From positions 62,001-126,000 of the forward strand of contig NZ_JBHLWN010000022.1 of NCBI RefSeq assembly GCF_042432825.1: a stretch of DNA of 64,000 nucleotides. The letters are read 5' to 3'. Made by a program: the position numbers and the translations under genes. Below, piece by piece: positions 41,177 through 52,012 of this stretch. This DNA comes from Gordoniibacillus chartarius. Lineage in GTDB: Bacteria > Bacillota > Bacilli > Paenibacillales > NBRC-103111. Every line of letters starts with the position of its first letter. The first letter of the stretch is position 1. A model generated the notes under the pieces. The model was not told where the DNA came from. It made no database searches and was given only the letters and a program-made list of their open reading frames with translations.

Positions 41177-44100
41177 ATGCAGCGGACCCGTAAAACCTCG
41201 GCAGTCATCGTCTGGCTGTTACTGTTGAATTTGATCGCCTCGGCCGTTATTCCACCCGCATCGGCATCGCCGACGGCAGTGAGCTTCGACTCGACGCGGC
41301 TCGGCTTGAACGTAGCCGGGGAGGTGGACGCCGTGCTGGGCCGAACCTTTATGATGAACGTGACCCTGTCCAATACGGATGCGTCAGCGTGGGCCTACAA
41401 TGCAGGCGTGGAGCTGGTGCTGGGGGACGGGCTGTCTCTCGCCGGAACGAATGCTGCCGCGCCGACGACGAATACGGTTTCGGCCTCAACGTACAAGCAG
41501 ACGGTGTTCTGGCAGGACATTAAGGACTTGGCGCCTGGAGAGACGTATACGTTTGCCGTAACGCTTCAGCAAAATTCGACTAAGAGGGAGAAGGACGAAA
41601 ACCAGGAAGCACTTCCGGTACAGTTCGGCGATAAGCTTCCCGTGGACGTGCGAGTATACGCCGGCTCGGTTGCGCGGGATTTGTATTACAATCCGTCCGC
41701 TCCGACGAAGTCGGCGAGCACAGTAGTGAACGTTACGCCGTACCAAATCACGCTCAGTGCGGTCGGCAAGCATGTGAAGGGCGCGGGGGATACGTCGGCG
41801 TCCGGCGACAATTGGGACGATGTGAACTATACCGTAACCATTGTCAACAACAATTTGTACGCTTCGGAATTTATCGGATTGAAGAATACGATGCCCGGCG
41901 AACTGGAATCCCCCCATTACTCGTCAGGAGCCCCAACCGGACCGGTTACCGGTTCGACCTACCGCGCGCAGCTGGACGGCAGCGGGAATGTGACCGGCGC
42001 CGTGTACGAGCGGGTGCAGCAGTGGAACACGGTGAACCTGGCTGCCGGGGCTGAATATAAGATAGAGTACAAAACCGCCATTTTCGATAAAATGCAAACC
42101 GAGCTTGGCGAAAACGCAGGCAGTCAGATTAAGGACGGAACTTCGCTGACGAGCACAATCAGCTTTGATCAGGTCGTTGTGCATCAGGCGGCGGACGCCA
42201 TCTACGGCGGCCGGTCGATTCCTTATTCGGTCGTGGCGAAGGATATGATCGTCTCCAAGACGGTTAGCGGTACGGTTGGCTACGGCAATACGCTGACTTA
42301 CACGATTGCCGTCAAGACGAATCAGTATTACAACGTCGATAATGTTGTCGTAGCCGATACTGTCGGCGACGGGCAGACGTTCCATCAATACATCACGACT
42401 CCTGCGGGGGCAACGATTACAAAGCCGAGTCCGGGGAAGAATGCGGACGGAACGACGAGCCTCGGCTGGAGGCTCGGCACCGTGCAAGCGGAAACGCTGG
42501 TCACACTGCAATACACGACGAAGGTGGACACGACGTGGGGCAATCCGGCATCCCCATACACGAGCAATGGCGTGCCGAATCCGATTGTGGCCGGCGATAC
42601 GCTGTCCGGCAGTGTTACGGTAACCGGCGACACCTATGTATCCGGCCCGGTGTCGGATAGCAGCGGGGTGACCATGGGCACGAATGAACCGACCATTACC
42701 GGCATCATTGCGGCCGTTGACGGGCAGGCGCCGGCGGATCCGAAGCTCGCGACGGTAGCGGTCGGTCAGTCGATTGATTTTCGAATTACATATAATGCCG
42801 CAGGTGTGCCGGTCAATCAGCGTAACGTGCAAATCTACGATTATTTGCCGATCGGTACGAAGCCGAAGGATCTTAACGGCAACGGTACCATTGACAGTGC
42901 GGATTTGAGCGCCTATGGGTTGAATGGCGTGACGCCGCAGTACGATGCCGCCAGCAACGCGCTGTATTGGGATTTGCAGAGTGACGATGTCAATGCGAAT
43001 TCGACGTTCACCACGACGATCCATGCGGTGGTATGGGACGATGCCACGAATGTGGCGATGGACAAGGCGGCGCAAAACCTCGTGAAGCTGTCGTTCGCGA
43101 GTACGCTAGGCAAGGTCAAGAGCGTGCGCGATACAATGGCGCTGACGTATGTCGAGCCGCAGCTGACGATGAGCCGTACCGTCAGCAAAACGACGGTGGA
43201 CGGCGGGGACGAAGTCACCGAGACCGTCGTGCTGACCAACACGGGGACATCTACGGCTTATCGGGTTGCTTTCACCGAAGCGATTCCGCCCGAGCTCGAT
43301 CCGGACTCGATCGTTACGGTTTCCGGGCCGGCAGGGATGACGTATACAGCGGCAGGAGCTAACCCGGTATTCGGCGGATTTTCGATCGCTCCGAACGGCG
43401 GTCAAGCGGTCATCACTTATAAGATTAAGGTGAAGAGTCCGGCCGGAGCGGGCAGAGATATTTCCCAAAGCTCCTCCTGGACATACCACAGCTCTGCGGC
43501 AGAGCCGGGCGACCGGACCTATAACGGAGCGGAAACGCTCAAGAAGCAGATGACCGTGAACAAGGGCGCGATCAAAGCGACTGCGATTGATGCCGCTTCG
43601 GGGAATGTGAACCAAGTACGGATCGGCGAATGGGTCGTCTACCAAATCGAAGTGACGGTGCCGAGCAACGATGTCACCTATGAGGCGGCGTTAACGGCAA
43701 CGCTGCATAATAATCAAAGTCCTGCGACGAATAACGGAGTTCCGATCGTGTTCTCCGCTTATGACGGAACAGGAACCGGGACCGGAACCGCGCTCGCTGA
43801 GGGCGAGGAAGCGTCACTGACCGGCAAGCAAGTGAAGATCGCGAAGGTGCCGCTTCGCACCGGGACTTATACGTATGTTTATTATGTCAAAGCCATTGTT
43901 AACCAAGTGTCATCGGGTAACTCGGAGTCGCAGGGCATTACGGCCAAGTTCGATTGGAAGGACGCCGCTTCCGGAGGCGTCGGCCGCAGCATCTCCGACA
44001 GCACCGGCAAAGTCGACGTTATGAAGCCTAATCTGACGGCGAGCATTGCACCGGCCTCTGTCCCTATGGCCCAGAACGATTCCGCCAGCTTTACAATGAC

Positions 44101-47100
44101 GATTACGAATAACGGGAAGAGCTCGGCGTACGATTTTGCCCCGTCGGTTACGATTCCGGCCGGCTTCTCATTCACCTCGGGCGGCGGCACGGTGACGGTA
44201 ACGGACGAAACGTACACGATGACGTTCGCCCCGGTAGGGGAGCTGCCCCATACCGGCTCCAACAGCGTGTCGTATCCGTTCTCGATTCAGCTTGATGCGG
44301 TGAAGGGCTCGGGCTCGACGCAGTCGATCACCGGTTCTTCCGGCGCGTACTATACGACGCACGGCGCCTATCAGCGGGATACGGACGGGGACGCGGGCAA
44401 TAACCCGACGGCGTTCGAGAAGCTGACGCCGGCTGCGGGCAGCGCAACGGTGACGCTGCCGGCCGTTCTGCTGACCAACAGCATCAAAGCGACGACAAGC
44501 GGCAGTCTGACCGCTATAGCGCCAGGGGACGTTGTCACGTATGAGCTGGTGCTGACCGTGCCGAAAGGGACGACTGCGTATCAGGTTAAAGTCACGGACA
44601 CGTTCGATCAAATCCTGAAGTTCGATGTCGTCTCGGCGCCTTCTGCTGCGGCGATCTCAGGCAGCATCATGACGATCAATTATGGGACGCTCGATGCGAC
44701 CGCAGCACCCGTAACGATAACGGAAACGATTCAGCTGCGGGCTAAAACAAACGGAAGCTCGCCAACGAGCGGTGCAATCCAAGCGCTGAACGAAGCGTTC
44801 AAAAGCACGGCGAAGGCGGATTGGAGCACGCAGGACAGCGGAGGAACGGTCAAGAGCACAGCGAATGCGGTAACGACGGTCAACGTTCGCCAGCCGAGCC
44901 TGGTATTCGATGTGCTGCCTATTGTAACCAGCGAGTTTTCGAGCGGCAACCGGAGCATACCCGTTACGCTGAAGCTGGATAACGGCACGGGCCAAAGCGC
45001 TGCCGTCGACGCGGCGTTCCGGGCCGATCTGCCGCCGGGAATAACCGCAAGCAACGTGAGCGACGGCGGCGTGTACGATGCATCGGCCCGGACGATCACT
45101 TGGAGCGGTATTACGGTAGGGGCGGGTCTGGCCAAAACCGTTACGTTCCAAGCCTCGCTGGAGCCGGGGGTGTTGGGGGCCGGTGTGACGCAGCTGAAGG
45201 TTCAAGGGACGCTGCTGAGCTACAAGTCGACGCCAGGGACGGCGGGCAGCCAGCAGGCGAAGCTGTATACGCCGAACGCGGCCGATGAAGTCGTACTGTC
45301 CGTCGCACCGGCGGCGCTAAGCGCCGCCATAACGGACTCCTCCAACGGAGGCAGTAGGACGGCGGTAAGGCCGGGCGATACGGTGACGTATAAGCTGACG
45401 ATCCAAGTGCCGGCCGGTGCCGTCGCTTACAACGCTGTTTTATCTAAAGTGTCTTCGTGGACGGAAGCGGACGTACAGTCGGTAACTTACGGCGGGACGC
45501 CGATTGCGGCTGTCGGAAGCGTGTTCCCGCTAGGCAATATCACGGGGACGAAGGAGTTTGTAGTAACGGCCAGGGTCAAGACGGAGACGAATGTGACGCC
45601 GAAGCCGTACCAAGCGGTGTACACACCGTCCGTAACGTATGAGGAGGCAAGCTCGAACGGGACGGTGCACGATTTAACAACGGCTCCGCTGTCGATCGGC
45701 GTCGTGGAGCCATCCGTAGGATTAACGCTGACGGAGCAGAACGGGAAAACGGGGTTCAGTCAAGCAGGCGAGCAGCTCACCTACACGGCTAGGCTGAATA
45801 ACACAGGACTGAGCACGGCTTACGACCCGGCGGTGACCTTCACGCTTCCGGGCTGGGTCAGCATCGTGTCCATCGGCGCTGCGAGCGGTACGACGAAAAT
45901 GACGGGCAGCGGATTCGTTTGGAGCCCGGACGATCTGGAAAATGGCTTGCAGGATGCTATCTCCTTTACCGTGCAGGCGGAACCGGGCACGGCGGCGAAT
46001 ACGCAAGCCGACATTCAGGCAGTGCTGCAGCCATACTATTCACTGAATGACACCGAAGGCAAAACGTACGGTCCGGCAGCAGCCAATCAGCCGGCCACGA
46101 TTTTAAGTGCCGTAACTGTCACGGGCGCAGACTCGCGGTCGACTACGGCAGGACGCGATGTGGTGTATGACCACACCGTAACCAATAACGGAGCCGGACG
46201 GGACACATACACATTGAGCTGGTCGGCGCCATTTGCTTCCGATATTTATGTAGACAATGTTCTCGCCGGCGGTGGTCCGGTCTCCGTGACGCTGAATGGA
46301 GGCGAATCCCGGAATGTGAAGCTGGTCGTCCACGTGCCGGAGAGCGCCCCGTATGACAACGGGATCGCTCACGTGCTGCAGCTTACGGCGGCAAACGGCG
46401 GCGGTCAATCGCAATCCGCTCAAGACCAGCTGACGGTGACGGGCACGCCGCTGAACGGCTGGACTTCGGCGACAGCGGAAGCTGCCTGGGAGAAGCCGGC
46501 CTACAAGCCGGGAGAAGCAGTGAAGTGGCGCGCAGTCAGCGCCGTGAATGCAGCGTCGGTTAAAGTAGTGTACGCCTATGATGGCGGCTCCGGCGAAGCT
46601 GTAATGGAATTGACGAATGCGGGCACATATGTACAGGACGGCTTTAAGACATGGGCTGTGGTGCTGCGGCTGCCGGACGACATCCCGTTGGGCGATTACG
46701 GAGTTACGTTCAAGTCTTTATCGGCGCCGGATGCGCTGCTGGAGAGCGAATCGTTAGCAACGGCGGTCAGAGGAACGAACAATGCCTTCGCCATCGTGAA
46801 CATCATTACCTTATCCGGAACCGTGACGGATGCGGCTCGCGGGACGCCGGTAGCGGGAGCGACGGTCGTGCTGACGGACTTGTCCGGCCATACGGAGCTT
46901 GGACGAAAGACTGCTGACGGCAGCGGGTATTACGATTTCGGTCCGATACCGGCCGGCAGCTATGTCATCGCGGCATCCGCCGCAGGCTACGGCACGACGA
47001 CGCATACCGTTGATGCGAAACCGGCTCCAGCAGCGGTGACGCGCGTGACGGCCGACCTGCAGCTATCAGCCTACCGGCTGACACTGACGGTATCGCCCTC

Positions 47101-50100
47101 CTCCATCGTCGGGGACGGGAAATCGGCCGCTGAGCTGATTGCCGCCGTGACCGATTCGGCGTACCGGCCGGTCGAAGGCGTCACCGTATCGTTCGACGCG
47201 CCTGTCGGGGCGCCGAACGGAACGTTCCCGCTAGGGAAGACAGGCGTAACGGACAGTCAAGGCCGTGCGGTTATCCGCTATCAATCAACCGCGATGGAGG
47301 ATGTACGGACCGTGCGGATTCCGGTTACGGCGACTGTCGTTGATGCCGCACACGGTCTGAACGCTTCGGGCTCGCTCGTCTTGACGTTCGAGCCGGGCGC
47401 CGTCGAAGGCGTCGTCACCGAGCTTGGCAGCGACGGCATAAGGAGGAGCGTTGCGGGTGCTGCGGTAGGGATTCGGAAAGATTTTGACGGGGATGGGGCC
47501 ATCGACTTCTCTGCCAGCGCTGTGACTGGAGCGGACGGCTCGTACCGGATCGGCGTGCCGCGCGGAAATGTTTCGTATGCGCTCACGGTCGATCAGGCGG
47601 TAACGGTGAACGGGCAAGATTCTACCAAAACGTTCCTGCAACAGGCGAATGCCGGTGTCATCGACGGGCAATCTGATCGCAGCTACCTCTCAAGCCGCTC
47701 GCTTTCCGGTATCGTCGTCATGCACGGCTCGGATGGAGCCGATACGTGGTGGCCGGCGGGCATGCTGAGCCATATGCGCGTGTATTTGAGAAATGTGGAT
47801 ACGAATACGGATGTGCTGGACGGCAGCGGCAACCGCCGGGCGTTCGCAGTCGGGACAGACAGTGTGTTTAACGCGGTGGATCTCCCTGCCGCCCGTTACG
47901 GCGTGACGCTGGCCTACGAGGTGGAGAGCGGCAAGGAGCTCGCGCTGGTCCGCATCCCGGCGGTCGATCTGACCGGGGCAGGTGAAATTCAGCTCGTCCG
48001 GCTGACGGTCAACCCGTACAGCCTGGTATATGACGCGAACACAGGCGTACCGCTCGTCGGCAGCGGGCAGGATCAGGCGCACGTGGCGCTGTACATCGCC
48101 GATACGCCGCGCAATGCGCTGCAAGGACTGCAGGCGGGAACGCTGGCTGCGCTTCCGGCAAGCCGCGACGCAGCTGTACAGAAGGACGGGAACCCGCAGG
48201 ATGTCGACGGATACGGGCATTATGCATTTTACGTGCTGCCGAATACTGATTATTACGTGCAAGTATCGAGGCCGGGGTACTTGACCTACACTAGCGGCAC
48301 GCTGCAGGTGGACGGGGACATGCTGCGGTTTGACGTTCCGATGCTGGGCGGCAGCGGGGAGCGGACGGTTACCGCCGGCAAGAGCGCAGCCTTCACGCAT
48401 ACGCTAACTAACAGCCGCGGGGAACCGCAGCAGTATAAGGTCGAAGTGGACTCCCCTTATCCGCTCGTGCTGTCGTCCGGGACAACGAGCATTGCGTCGG
48501 GTCATCCGGCGGGCAGCGGCGGCTGGATATGGGATACGATTGCACCGGAGTATGCCGCCGGAGGCGGTTCGGATGTGACGCTTCCGATTGGGGTGAAGCA
48601 GGGATTAAATCTGGATCTTCTCGTTACCGTTCCTCTGGGTACACCGCCGACCACAGTTGCATCCTCCGTGTACATGACGGTGTACTCGGCTCAAGACCAG
48701 TACAGCTGGACCGACAGTATCCATGTCGTGGAAGCGCCGCTGGACGGCTGGACGGGACAGATGGACGCGGCCGATTGGAAGGAGCCGGTCGTGACGGCGG
48801 GCGACGGATTGATCTTGGCAGCGAGGAGTACGGTCAACGCGGTGAAGCTGACCGCTTCGTATGTATGGGGCAATGCTGGCAAGACGGAGACGGTGGAGCT
48901 GACTTTGAGTAATGCCGATACGTTCATTGCCGATGGGTTTAAGTCATGGAAGGCATTGGGGCACTACGTGCCGATCGGCGCCGGGTCGGGCGAGTACTTT
49001 GTCACGTTTACCGCTTTGGACGGCCATGGGACGGCGCTGCAGGGCGACGGCGAAGGCGGTCCGCGGGCTGGGAATAACCGATTCACTGTGCGCAATCAGA
49101 TCGATTTGGACGGCACGGTGACGGACCGCGATACGGGCTTGCCGATTGCGGGCAGCACCGTGGCCTTGTGGGACAGCATCGGCTTACGGGAATGGGGATC
49201 GGTGATGACGGATGCAAACGGCTATTACCGCTTTGAAGGCGTGAAGCCGAAGGTGTACCTGATTACTGTACGACACGACGGCTACAGCACGGCGAGCCGC
49301 ATGATCGACGCGCTGCCGGCATCTCCGTCGGTAACGAAGATAACGGCGGATTTCGAGCTGGTGCAGTTCACCATCAAGCTGACCGCCAACCCGACTTCCA
49401 TTATCGGGGACGGCAAGTCGTCGTCGGTGCTGACGACGGTTATTCTCGACAAGAACGGGCTGCCGATCGCCGGAGTGCCGGTGACGTTCTCCGCAGCGAG
49501 GGGGACGTTCCCGAACGGCGCGAATGCCGTAACGGATGCGAACGGTACGGCCAATGTGCGGTATCAATCCAGCAGGATCGAGGGCGTGATGTCGCAGCGC
49601 ATTCCGGTCGTGGCGACCGTCAACGATCCGGAGCACAAGCTGTACGCGGAAGCCCAGATCATTATGACGTTCGAGCCTGCGGCCATCGCCGGTATTGTCA
49701 CCACGATGGTGAACGGTGTGCCGGTTCCGGTGGAAGGTGCGATTGTGACGGTGGAGAAAGATTTTGACGGGGATGGGGTCATCGACTTCTCTGCGCAAAT
49801 GATCACCGGTCCGGACGGGAAATATTCGATTGCGATTCCGCGCGGCAACGTGCAGTATGACCTGCTGATTCAGAAGCCGATGACTATCGGCGGCGAGGTC
49901 AAGTACATTACGTTCAGGCAAAAGGCTGAAGCCGGCGATATTACCGGATTGGGCGATCAGTTCTTCGACTCGAAGAAAACGGCGACAGGACTTGTGACGA
50001 TCTCAACGACCGACCATAAGGTGATCCAGTTCCAGCCGGCTGTGTACCAGAAGATGAAGGTGTACTTGAAGGACAAAGACGGTAAGTATTTGCTGGATCT

Positions 50101-51724
50101 GCAGGGCAACCGCCAGGCATTCCCGCTTGATGCGAACGGCGTATTCACCGCTCAGGACGTGCCTGCGGGCGAATACCAGATGGAGGTTGTCGCAGAGGTG
50201 GAAGGCGGGGAGATTATAGTGAACCGTCAGCGGAACGGCAGTCTGCCGAAGCTGGTGGTGCAGCAGAACGGCGAGATGAACATCGGGGAGTCGTTGATCG
50301 ACCCGTACGGGATTGTGACGGACGCGGATGACGGCTCGATCATTGCTGGGGCTCGCGTAGAATTGTACTATGCCGATACGGCGCGGAACAGCGCTGCTAA
50401 ACGTGTACCTCATACGTTGGTTAACTTGCCGGAGCTGATCGGCTTTCCGCCGAACGACAACCACAATCCGCAAAATACGGACGCGGCCGGAAGTTATGCC
50501 ACAATGGTGTTCCCGTACACGGATTACTACTTGAGGGTAACCAAGGCGGGATATCAGGATTACACCAGCGAGACGATTCCGGTCGAGACGGATATTGTGC
50601 GTAAGGATGTTCAATTACGGCGTATTCCTGCTCCAAAACCTGGCGGTGGCGGAGGCGGCGGAGGACTGATCATTCTGCCTGTGGAGGAGCCGCCGGAAGC
50701 GTCGGATTCGGATTTGGATTTGGCCGTCAGCGTATCGACGGATAAGGCGATGTATGAAGAAGGCTCGGTCATTACGTACACGATCCGGTATATGAATCGT
50801 TCGCCGCATACCGCGCATGATGCAGAGCTTGCGGGAGATATTCCGGGTATCACGGAGATCGAAGATGCGGCAGGCGGCAAAATAACCGGAGCGCGAATTG
50901 TATGGACGCTAGGCGAGCTGAAGGCGGGTCAAAGCGGCACGCTGGTGTACAAGGTACGGATTCCGGCTTTGGGGCTCACGGCGCCTACGGTCATGGTGCG
51001 TAACGATGTGTTGATCCGGACGAAGGATCGGGTCGTGCATGCCGAGGACGACAAATCTTCGATTAACGTTATGATGTTCACAAACCGGTTCGGGCCGGGA
51101 TCGCACCGCGGATACATTCTCGGTTATCCGGACGGCACGTTCAAGCGCGAGCGGGGCGTGACACGGGCTGAGGTGGCGGCGATTTTTGCCCGGATCCTCG
51201 ATCTGAAGAGCACAGTGCAAGGTGTGACGTATTATAACGACGTGGAGCGGTCGTTCTGGGCGGCGGACTACATTGAGGCCGTGACGCGCAAGGGGCTGTT
51301 CCAGGGCTATGAAGGCGGCTTGTTCCGTCCGAACGACGCCATTACCCGCGCGGAGCTGGCGACCGTGCTGACGAGATACTTAAACCTGGAAGGTGCAAGC
51401 TCGTTTGAAGTGCACTTCGCCGACATCGTAGGACATTGGGCGGAGCAAGCGATCGAGCAAATGCATCGTTATCACATTATTGATGGATACGAGGATGGAA
51501 CGTTCCGTCCAAGCCAGACGATCAATCGTGCAGAGACTGTGGCGATGATCAATCGGCTGTTATATCGCGGTCCGTTGTACGGTCAGCCGCAGGCTTTCCC
51601 GGATATGGGCGAGGATGACTGGGCTTACGGACACGTACAGGAAAGCACGAGCAGCCACCGCTACGAGCGCAATCCGGATGGTTCGGAGCGGTTCGTAGAG
51701 GATTTGGGCGAAGTGATTTGGTAG
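41177..51724 (+). CDS. Giant DUF11/Ig-like SLH surface protein, 3515 residues
   Basis: Signal peptide (about 1-30; VWLLLLNLIASAVIPPASA). Residues 30-1840 are a long series of DUF11-like and CARDB-like beta repeats (motifs such as LTYTIAVKTNQYYNVDNVVV, VTETVVLTNTGTSTAYRVAF). A dockerin/EF-hand-like loop DLNGNGTIDSADLSAYG lies near 565. Two copies of a module follow, about 2.3 kb apart: carboxypeptidase-regulatory-like domain (about 1877, 2644), invasin/Big-1-like domain (SSIVGDGKSAAELIAAV; TSIIGDGKSSSVLTTVI) and a calcium-loop-like DFDGDGAIDFSA (about 2101, 2862). Then come a poly-Gly linker (about 3155), a last DUF11 domain and three SLH domains (about 3300-3490). No catalytic site is seen: probably a long wall-anchored adhesin or matrix fibre. 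ATG 41177 with GGGAGG four bases upstream is preferred over GTG 41165. It has its own terminator. Confidence 0.93.
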   Translation: MQRTRKTSAVIVWLLLLNLIASAVIPPASASPTAVSFDSTRLGLNVAGEVDAVLGRTFMMNVTLSNTDASAWAYNAGVELVLGDGLSLAGTNAAAPTTNTVSASTYKQTVFWQDIKDLAPGETYTFAVTLQQNSTKREKDENQEALPVQFGDKLPVDVRVYAGSVARDLYYNPSAPTKSASTVVNVTPYQITLSAVGKHVKGAGDTSASGDNWDDVNYTVTIVNNNLYASEFIGLKNTMPGELESPHYSSGAPTGPVTGSTYRAQLDGSGNVTGAVYERVQQWNTVNLAAGAEYKIEYKTAIFDKMQTELGENAGSQIKDGTSLTSTISFDQVVVHQAADAIYGGRSIPYSVVAKDMIVSKTVSGTVGYGNTLTYTIAVKTNQYYNVDNVVVADTVGDGQTFHQYITTPAGATITKPSPGKNADGTTSLGWRLGTVQAETLVTLQYTTKVDTTWGNPASPYTSNGVPNPIVAGDTLSGSVTVTGDTYVSGPVSDSSGVTMGTNEPTITGIIAAVDGQAPADPKLATVAVGQSIDFRITYNAAGVPVNQRNVQIYDYLPIGTKPKDLNGNGTIDSADLSAYGLNGVTPQYDAASNALYWDLQSDDVNANSTFTTTIHAVVWDDATNVAMDKAAQNLVKLSFASTLGKVKSVRDTMALTYVEPQLTMSRTVSKTTVDGGDEVTETVVLTNTGTSTAYRVAFTEAIPPELDPDSIVTVSGPAGMTYTAAGANPVFGGFSIAPNGGQAVITYKIKVKSPAGAGRDISQSSSWTYHSSAAEPGDRTYNGAETLKKQMTVNKGAIKATAIDAASGNVNQVRIGEWVVYQIEVTVPSNDVTYEAALTATLHNNQSPATNNGVPIVFSAYDGTGTGTGTALAEGEEASLTGKQVKIAKVPLRTGTYTYVYYVKAIVNQVSSGNSESQGITAKFDWKDAASGGVGRSISDSTGKVDVMKPNLTASIAPASVPMAQNDSASFTMTITNNGKSSAYDFAPSVTIPAGFSFTSGGGTVTVTDETYTMTFAPVGELPHTGSNSVSYPFSIQLDAVKGSGSTQSITGSSGAYYTTHGAYQRDTDGDAGNNPTAFEKLTPAAGSATVTLPAVLLTNSIKATTSGSLTAIAPGDVVTYELVLTVPKGTTAYQVKVTDTFDQILKFDVVSAPSAAAISGSIMTINYGTLDATAAPVTITETIQLRAKTNGSSPTSGAIQALNEAFKSTAKADWSTQDSGGTVKSTANAVTTVNVRQPSLVFDVLPIVTSEFSSGNRSIPVTLKLDNGTGQSAAVDAAFRADLPPGITASNVSDGGVYDASARTITWSGITVGAGLAKTVTFQASLEPGVLGAGVTQLKVQGTLLSYKSTPGTAGSQQAKLYTPNAADEVVLSVAPAALSAAITDSSNGGSRTAVRPGDTVTYKLTIQVPAGAVAYNAVLSKVSSWTEADVQSVTYGGTPIAAVGSVFPLGNITGTKEFVVTARVKTETNVTPKPYQAVYTPSVTYEEASSNGTVHDLTTAPLSIGVVEPSVGLTLTEQNGKTGFSQAGEQLTYTARLNNTGLSTAYDPAVTFTLPGWVSIVSIGAASGTTKMTGSGFVWSPDDLENGLQDAISFTVQAEPGTAANTQADIQAVLQPYYSLNDTEGKTYGPAAANQPATILSAVTVTGADSRSTTAGRDVVYDHTVTNNGAGRDTYTLSWSAPFASDIYVDNVLAGGGPVSVTLNGGESRNVKLVVHVPESAPYDNGIAHVLQLTAANGGGQSQSAQDQLTVTGTPLNGWTSATAEAAWEKPAYKPGEAVKWRAVSAVNAASVKVVYAYDGGSGEAVMELTNAGTYVQDGFKTWAVVLRLPDDIPLGDYGVTFKSLSAPDALLESESLATAVRGTNNAFAIVNIITLSGTVTDAARGTPVAGATVVLTDLSGHTELGRKTADGSGYYDFGPIPAGSYVIAASAAGYGTTTHTVDAKPAPAAVTRVTADLQLSAYRLTLTVSPSSIVGDGKSAAELIAAVTDSAYRPVEGVTVSFDAPVGAPNGTFPLGKTGVTDSQGRAVIRYQSTAMEDVRTVRIPVTATVVDAAHGLNASGSLVLTFEPGAVEGVVTELGSDGIRRSVAGAAVGIRKDFDGDGAIDFSASAVTGADGSYRIGVPRGNVSYALTVDQAVTVNGQDSTKTFLQQANAGVIDGQSDRSYLSSRSLSGIVVMHGSDGADTWWPAGMLSHMRVYLRNVDTNTDVLDGSGNRRAFAVGTDSVFNAVDLPAARYGVTLAYEVESGKELALVRIPAVDLTGAGEIQLVRLTVNPYSLVYDANTGVPLVGSGQDQAHVALYIADTPRNALQGLQAGTLAALPASRDAAVQKDGNPQDVDGYGHYAFYVLPNTDYYVQVSRPGYLTYTSGTLQVDGDMLRFDVPMLGGSGERTVTAGKSAAFTHTLTNSRGEPQQYKVEVDSPYPLVLSSGTTSIASGHPAGSGGWIWDTIAPEYAAGGGSDVTLPIGVKQGLNLDLLVTVPLGTPPTTVASSVYMTVYSAQDQYSWTDSIHVVEAPLDGWTGQMDAADWKEPVVTAGDGLILAARSTVNAVKLTASYVWGNAGKTETVELTLSNADTFIADGFKSWKALGHYVPIGAGSGEYFVTFTALDGHGTALQGDGEGGPRAGNNRFTVRNQIDLDGTVTDRDTGLPIAGSTVALWDSIGLREWGSVMTDANGYYRFEGVKPKVYLITVRHDGYSTASRMIDALPASPSVTKITADFELVQFTIKLTANPTSIIGDGKSSSVLTTVILDKNGLPIAGVPVTFSAARGTFPNGANAVTDANGTANVRYQSSRIEGVMSQRIPVVATVNDPEHKLYAEAQIIMTFEPAAIAGIVTTMVNGVPVPVEGAIVTVEKDFDGDGVIDFSAQMITGPDGKYSIAIPRGNVQYDLLIQKPMTIGGEVKYITFRQKAEAGDITGLGDQFFDSKKTATGLVTISTTDHKVIQFQPAVYQKMKVYLKDKDGKYLLDLQGNRQAFPLDANGVFTAQDVPAGEYQMEVVAEVEGGEIIVNRQRNGSLPKLVVQQNGEMNIGESLIDPYGIVTDADDGSIIAGARVELYYADTARNSAAKRVPHTLVNLPELIGFPPNDNHNPQNTDAAGSYATMVFPYTDYYLRVTKAGYQDYTSETIPVETDIVRKDVQLRRIPAPKPGGGGGGGGLIILPVEEPPEASDSDLDLAVSVSTDKAMYEEGSVITYTIRYMNRSPHTAHDAELAGDIPGITEIEDAAGGKITGARIVWTLGELKAGQSGTLVYKVRIPALGLTAPTVMVRNDVLIRTKDRVVHAEDDKSSINVMMFTNRFGPGSHRGYILGYPDGTFKRERGVTRAEVAAIFARILDLKSTVQGVTYYNDVERSFWAADYIEAVTRKGLFQGYEGGLFRPNDAITRAELATVLTRYLNLEGASSFEVHFADIVGHWAEQAIEQMHRYHIIDGYEDGTFRPSQTINRAETVAMINRLLYRGPLYGQPQAFPDMGEDDWAYGHVQESTSSHRYERNPDGSERFVEDLGEVIW

Positions 51725-51735
51725 GTTTTAAGGGC

Positions 51736-51766
51736 CGTCGGCGCGTTTAGGCGCCGGCGTTTTTTT
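51736..51766 (+). terminator. Rho-independent terminator of the giant SLH gene
   Basis: CGTCGGCGC (51736-51744) pairs with GCGCCGGCG (51751-51759), one G-T, followed by seven T. Confidence 0.85.
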
Positions 51767-51948
51767 GTATGATCAGGTTAATGGCAGAGTAGTTTTGTAT
51801 TTTTTGTACGATTTTTCATCCAAAGCAGATGCAAATCCGCCCGCTTACAAATGGATCAGCACCCCGATGGTTAATATCAGCGCCATAGCATGGAGCAGTT
51901 CAAAGCTGAATGACGAAATGGATGACTTCGGGTGCGCTCACGAGACAT

Positions 51949-51975
51949 TGACAATAGAAATAGCAGGTATATCAT
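51949..51975 (+). promoter_or_regulatory. Promoter of the MocR-type gene
   Basis: Perfect TTGACA (51949-51954), 15-base spacer, TATCAT (51970-51975). A start of transcription near 51982 would place ATG 51974 outside the message, supporting GTG 52013 as the coding start. The rest of 51767-51948 holds no supported gene. Confidence 0.45.
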
Positions 51976-52012
51976 GAAAAATATTAGACCACATGCAAGG
52001 GGACGGCGCCTC

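Noticed and set aside
51765..51977. 70-codon ORF between the giant gene and the MocR gene
   Set aside because: It starts at the end of the terminator T-run, has no ribosome-binding site and no recognisable family.
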